Of a stretch of 55,354 bases of DNA, positions 51,797 to 55,354 are shown piece by piece. Numbering within the stretch: the stretch's first letter is position 1; every line of letters starts with the position of its first letter. Source of the stretch: Gemmata massiliana (GTDB taxonomy: Bacteria; Planctomycetota; Planctomycetia; Gemmatales; Gemmataceae); contig HG799462.1 in the NCBI GenBank assembly GCA_000531095.1, positions 1 to 55,354 of the forward strand. The letters are read 5' to 3'. Under the pieces are notes generated by a model. It searched no databases, was not told where the DNA came from, and was given only the letters and a program-made list of their open reading frames with translations. A program made the position numbers and the translations under genes.

Positions 51797-54220
51797 CTAC
51801 TGCTCCGTAGAGAACCAGACCTTCAGCCAGTATTCGCGGCTGTATTCGCCCTTACCGTGCGTGAACGCGGTCTGCGGAAGCTTGCTGAACACGTCCTTCA
51901 TCTCCTCACGCACCCGGACGAGTTCAGACGGCTTTTCGAGCTTCTCGTAGGCCTTGTACATCAGACTCAGAATGATGAGTTCTTCAACTGTCCCCTTGTG
52001 CCGGTCCCGGAGCGCGGCCCCTTCGTTGAGTAAGTTCCGTGCTTGCACGTTATCCTGCATCTGCTGATAGGACTGCAGCACGCGCAACGAAGCCTGGAGG
52101 CGCAACCAGGCTTCGCGGTCGGTGAGTTTCCCGTTGCGATCCGGTTTTTGAGCGGCTTTGTCACAGTCCATGACGATTTCTTTGAACTTGGTCAAAGCTT
52201 CGGTCCGCATATCCCGTGCGTTTTGCGCTTCTTGGGGGCTCAGCGGGTTCTGCCGACTGAGGGCCGCGGCGCGCTGGAGCAGGCACACACCGAGCAAGAG
52301 TTTGGCGAGTTGTGATTCCGGGCCGTTATCGTAGAGCTTGAGTTGAGTACGGAGCCGTGCCTCCGCGTCGGCGAAGTTCTCCTGTTGAATCAGGTCGTTC
52401 GCTAGTTCGGTCAGCGCGCGCTCGTGGTACTCGCGCTCGTTTGGCGCGATGTTCTGTTGCTTGGCGATCTGCTCGAACAGCGCGCGCCCCACAGGAACCA
52501 GCCCCGGGTGCCGCGAGTCCACGAACTGCCGCGCGAGCCGGTACCGCGTGGCGGTCGATGTCGCCCCGTTGGTAGCCAAAATCTCTCGGAAAACCTTCCA
52601 CACTTCGCCGGTCTGCTTGGATTCGAGCATGGCGTCGGCCAAATCTGACAACAGCGGGCCGAGGGCCGATTCCGAAATACCGGGCAGTTTCGCGGCTTCT
52701 TTGAGGCGCGTTACGGCCAGCGCGGGCTCTTCCGCCTGACGGTACAGAGTGGCCGCTCGGCGGAGCATTTCGAGCTTGCCGTCGGTCCTGGGCTGGAACT
52801 CGGCGAGTGCGGCGAACTCGTCGGCCGCGTCCTTGAGCTTCGGTTTCGCGTTGCCGTTGGTCTTCTTGAGTGCCGCCCCCCACGTCGCCAGTACGTCGGC
52901 GCGCCGTTCGCGGTCGCGCGGCGACGGTGCGACCGCGGCATACGTTTCCGCCACCTTGAGCGCTTGCTCGAACGCGCCGTCGGCGAGGAGTGTCGTGACG
53001 CCCAACTCGAACGCGGCCTGCACCTCTGTGACCGGCACGAGTTCGCTCTTATACTCAGCCGCGGACTTCACGCCTCGCACTGCGTCCGTGAGCAGATCGA
53101 CCGCGAGCTTGTGGCGGCTCGGGTCCGGAGAGTGGAGGTGCAGGTCCGCGAGTTGAACCGCGGCCGCGGTCGCCTCGGCCCCCGTTCCCCGAGCGGCTTC
53201 TTCAAAATATTTGGTCGCGGCGTCGCGGTCGTTCGCTCGAATCTTGCAAAGCGCAAGGTCGTAAGCGGCACCAGTGCGGTAGTACACGGGAATGCCGGGA
53301 ATGGTGCGGAGCACCTCCAGTTCCTTCGCCGCACCGAGGAAATCGCCGTCGGCCATGAGTGCGCGGGCCAAACCCGCTTTCGCGGGCGCGAGCACCTCAG
53401 CGGGGGAGTCCCCGCCGACCTGCGCGAGCCACTTGCGCGCCTGATCGTATTCGTGAAGCTCCAGGTAGATCGCACCGAGCCGGAGGCGCGCACGGGACAG
53501 CGCTGCCTGCGGAGTGGAGGTGCCTGCGGAGTGGAGGTACTGCGTGAGCGACGTCCGCGCGAGCGCGAGGTCCTGCGGGTTCCGACGCAGCGCCAGTTCC
53601 GCGATCAAGCGCCGCGTTTCGCCGCCCTCTTCGCCCGGTGGCGGTGCAGAGAGTACCTGGATCAGCAGTGCAACGAGATCGGCGTTCGGCGCTTCGGCCG
53701 GTAGACCAATCGCGGCGCGCACCTTGGCCGACCGGAAATCGAGTTTCGGCCGGTCGGCGGAATCACGAAGTTGCTCGGGTGTTACCAGAGCGAAGTGCTG
53801 TTGTGCGAGGGTCCAGTACCCGCGGGCCTCGTCCGCCGATGCGGTAATCTCCGCGAGCCGCACGTACCCGCTCCCGAGGTGGAACCGGCCCCGCGGTGCG
53901 TGTTCGGGGAACATTTCCACACCCGCCGCGACCTTGCTCAGTTGCGATTTCAAATCAATCGGGTCCGGCGAGAGCTTCTCGTAACTGGCCTTGAGCGCGT
54001 CGATGTCTCGGGTAAACACCGACGGCGGATCGTTGCGACCGATCGGCAACCACCCCTTCCACGCGGACACGAACACTGCGATCCCGATCAGGAGAACGGG
54101 TAGTTGCCACAGGTGCCGCGTCGGGTCCGTGGAGGAGGAAGTGGTTCGACCGCCCGCTGTTGCGGGACCGCCGAAAACACCACTCTGGGTGGTCGGGAGC
54201 GGGGCCGTATCCGTGGCCAT
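51797..54220 (-). CDS. Large membrane-anchored TPR protein
   Basis: The 807-residue protein has a Thr/Ser-rich cytoplasmic N-terminus and a single membrane helix (about 37-54, LWQLPVLLIGIAVFVSAW). More than 700 residues of helical repeats follow. TPR-like units include LARTSLTQYLHSAGTSTPQA, LRLGAIYLELHEYDQARKWL and ARALMADGDFLGAAKELEVL. Proteins of this shape often act as scaffolds in cell-envelope or secretion machinery. The IS lies 90 bp downstream of its stop. The gene is 101 bp downstream of rsmB on the same strand. Confidence 0.88.
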   Translation of the reverse strand: MATDTAPLPTTQSGVFGGPATAGGRTTSSSTDPTRHLWQLPVLLIGIAVFVSAWKGWLPIGRNDPPSVFTRDIDALKASYEKLSPDPIDLKSQLSKVAAGVEMFPEHAPRGRFHLGSGYVRLAEITASADEARGYWTLAQQHFALVTPEQLRDSADRPKLDFRSAKVRAAIGLPAEAPNADLVALLIQVLSAPPPGEEGGETRRLIAELALRRNPQDLALARTSLTQYLHSAGTSTPQAALSRARLRLGAIYLELHEYDQARKWLAQVGGDSPAEVLAPAKAGLARALMADGDFLGAAKELEVLRTIPGIPVYYRTGAAYDLALCKIRANDRDAATKYFEEAARGTGAEATAAAVQLADLHLHSPDPSRHKLAVDLLTDAVRGVKSAAEYKSELVPVTEVQAAFELGVTTLLADGAFEQALKVAETYAAVAPSPRDRERRADVLATWGAALKKTNGNAKPKLKDAADEFAALAEFQPRTDGKLEMLRRAATLYRQAEEPALAVTRLKEAAKLPGISESALGPLLSDLADAMLESKQTGEVWKVFREILATNGATSTATRYRLARQFVDSRHPGLVPVGRALFEQIAKQQNIAPNEREYHERALTELANDLIQQENFADAEARLRTQLKLYDNGPESQLAKLLLGVCLLQRAAALSRQNPLSPQEAQNARDMRTEALTKFKEIVMDCDKAAQKPDRNGKLTDREAWLRLQASLRVLQSYQQMQDNVQARNLLNEGAALRDRHKGTVEELIILSLMYKAYEKLEKPSELVRVREEMKDVFSKLPQTAFTHGKGEYSREYWLKVWFSTEQ

Positions 54221-54321
54221 AAACGTGTCCCGTTATGGGGCGCGAAAATCCGAACCGAGAGTAGAACGGGTGAGAGTGGCGCGAGTCAAGGCCAACCGCG
54301 CCGGGGAAGGATGTTGAGTGT

Positions 54322-55354
54322 TCACTTCGCTTTACGGAGCCGCGCCCAGTAGCCGCCGTCGGACGGGCGCCCGGGCACAGAGGTGTGTTCCGCTTCGAGC
54401 GCCAGGCTCCGCATTCCGCGGCACACGGCCCTCACGACGCCCTCGTTCTCGTCCGGCTCGATGCTACACGTCGAGTACACCACCGCACCGCCCGGTTTGA
54501 CCCGTTCGGCCGCGAGGATGAGTAACCGCGTTTGTAGGCGGATGAGGTGCTCGAACTCGTTCGGTTTCAGGCGCCACCGCACTTCGGGGCGCCGACCCAA
54601 TACCCCCGTGTTGCTACACGGCACATCGACCAGCGCGGCATCGAACGGTCCCGGGGGTAGTTCACCATCCTCTTTGAGTAGAACCGTTTCTACCTCCTGA
54701 ATCCCGAGCCGCTGGCACAGCGTGGTTACTGTTTGGAGGCGCTTCGCCTCAATGTCGCAGGCGGTGATGTGGCCCCGATTGTCCATCAGTTCCATCAGGT
54801 GCGTCGTCTTGCCGCCGGGAGCCGCGCACGCATCGAGAACGCGCATCCCGGACTTCACCCCGAGCGCGGACGCAACCAACATCGACGAATGGTCCTGGAC
54901 CGCGAAGTCGCCCGCGGCGAACCCCGGGAGATCGCGGATCGCGTGGTGCTCGGGGAACAGCAGCGATTGCGGGTGCGCTCCTGGTGCTGCTTCGATCGTC
55001 TGCCCGGCGAGCTGAACGCGGTACGATTCGCGGCTCGCGTTCAGTTTGTTCACGCGAATCCACAACGGCGGAGGCGCGTTGAACCAGAAGCCGAGTCGCG
55101 TGCATTCGGCCGGGCCATAGCGCTCGATCCACCGGTTCGCGAGCCACTGTGGGAACGAAAACGCCGCCGCGAAGTACCCCGTCGGGTCAGCGACGGGATC
55201 GGGGAGAACGGACCGCGCGAGTCGGCGGTAAGAACCGCGCCCCGACTCCTCCCTTAAGAAGAGAGGGCGAGAACCATCGGCGGTTTTAAGCCCCTCTCCA
55301 TTTAGGGGAGGGGTTGGGGAGGGGTTGGAGTCAGAACCTACCCACGCCCTCCCT
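54322..55354 (-). CDS. rsmB: 16S rRNA (cytosine-C5) methyltransferase RsmB family, 5'-truncated by the window edge
   Basis: The frame is open from the window edge without stops. The catalytic domain has DACAAPGGKTTHL for SAM, PCSNTGVLGRRPEVRWR with the catalytic Cys and STCSIEPDENE with the second conserved Cys; these identify the RsmB/RsmF/NOP2 type. The conserved SFPQWLANRWIERYG and NAPPPLWIRVN lie upstream of the first possible internal start (TTG 55065), so the protein must be longer. The segment further upstream (55244-55332) comes from a palindromic repeat. RsmB methylates C967 of 16S rRNA. Confidence 0.88.
   Translation of the reverse strand, partial: GRAWVGSDSNPSPTPPLNGEGLKTADGSRPLFLREESGRGSYRRLARSVLPDPVADPTGYFAAAFSFPQWLANRWIERYGPAECTRLGFWFNAPPPLWIRVNKLNASRESYRVQLAGQTIEAAPGAHPQSLLFPEHHAIRDLPGFAAGDFAVQDHSSMLVASALGVKSGMRVLDACAAPGGKTTHLMELMDNRGHITACDIEAKRLQTVTTLCQRLGIQEVETVLLKEDGELPPGPFDAALVDVPCSNTGVLGRRPEVRWRLKPNEFEHLIRLQTRLLILAAERVKPGGAVVYSTCSIEPDENEGVVRAVCRGMRSLALEAEHTSVPGRPSDGGYWARLRKAK
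55244..55332 (-). repeat. Palindromic repeat apparently translated within rsmB
   Basis: The ends GACTCC (55244-55249) and GGAGTC (55327-55332) are inverse complements, and the interior holds hairpin-like CCCCTCTCC...GGGGAGGGG. On the minus strand the element is open in the rsmB frame, giving a Pro- and Gly-rich peptide (SNPSPTPPLNGEG, then PLFLREESG). The CCCTTAAGAAG wording is similar to the repeat at 36933-37029. Confidence 0.7.

Overview
This window looks like a chromosomal segment of a planctomycete of the Gemmata/Gemmataceae type. The evidence is the gene content. There are two DUF1559 proteins with pilin-like N-termini, plus a third DUF1559 domain fused to an ECF sigma factor. There is a planctomycete-type cytochrome c/WD40 protein next to a PPC-domain protein, a 'TEDEWL...' family protein typical of Gemmata genomes, and many lipoproteins and zinc-ribbon membrane proteins. 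The DNA is GC-rich and its intergenic spaces hold many long imperfect palindromes. Genes are dense, on both strands and mostly in short operons. No tRNA, rRNA, CRISPR array, prophage or classical defence system was seen.

Layout. 1-2.4 kb: end of a cysteine hydrolase, then a DUF1559 protein with a small lipoprotein. 2.6-10.9 kb (+): EttA, a LolD/FtsX-type ABC exporter, a Gfo/Idh/MocA oxidoreductase, a methyltransferase and an LpxL-like acyltransferase. 10.9-14.3 kb: mnmA, a cysteine-synthase-like enzyme and a zinc-ribbon membrane protein. 14.3-20.5 kb (-): RsmC-like methyltransferase, an ECF sigma/anti-sigma/secreted coiled-coil operon, an acidic zinc-ribbon membrane protein, a Nudix hydrolase and a TPR protein. 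20.6-24.7 kb: tsaC/SUA5, a second DUF1559 protein and the divergent sigma-DUF1559 fusion. 24.9-27.4 kb (-): cheW and a double-HAMP chemoreceptor. 27.8-32.8 kb: a propeller lipoprotein, a HEAT/STN-like exported protein, crcB and an FHA protein. 33.1-39.9 kb (-): sucA-sucB-lpd operon followed by a 'TEDEWL' family gene. 40.4-49.8 kb (+): dual-specificity phosphatase, PafA-like phosphatase, PPC protein, cytochrome c/WD40 protein, lipoprotein, ankyrin protein. 49.9 kb-end (-): lipoprotein, a complete IS1595-type insertion sequence, a large TPR protein and the C-terminal part of rsmB.

The most notable items are these. (1) A single-chain ECF sigma factor / transmembrane / DUF1559 protein is encoded divergently from a DUF1559 pilin-like gene. 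(2) Two very long hairpins of about 40 bp fill the sucA-sucB and sucB-lpd spacers. (3) A 138-bp element with perfect 27-bp terminal inverted repeats lies upstream of the PPC gene. (4) A palindromic repeat appears to be translated in frame inside rsmB. (5) The chemoreceptor has two HAMP domains, an 11-residue tandem repeat between them and a C-terminal peptide of the CheR-tether type. (6) An intact IS has a perfect 8-bp target duplication. Start codons were chosen by Shine-Dalgarno match, conserved N-termini and neighbour overlap. Family assignments are by recognition of motifs, not by database search.
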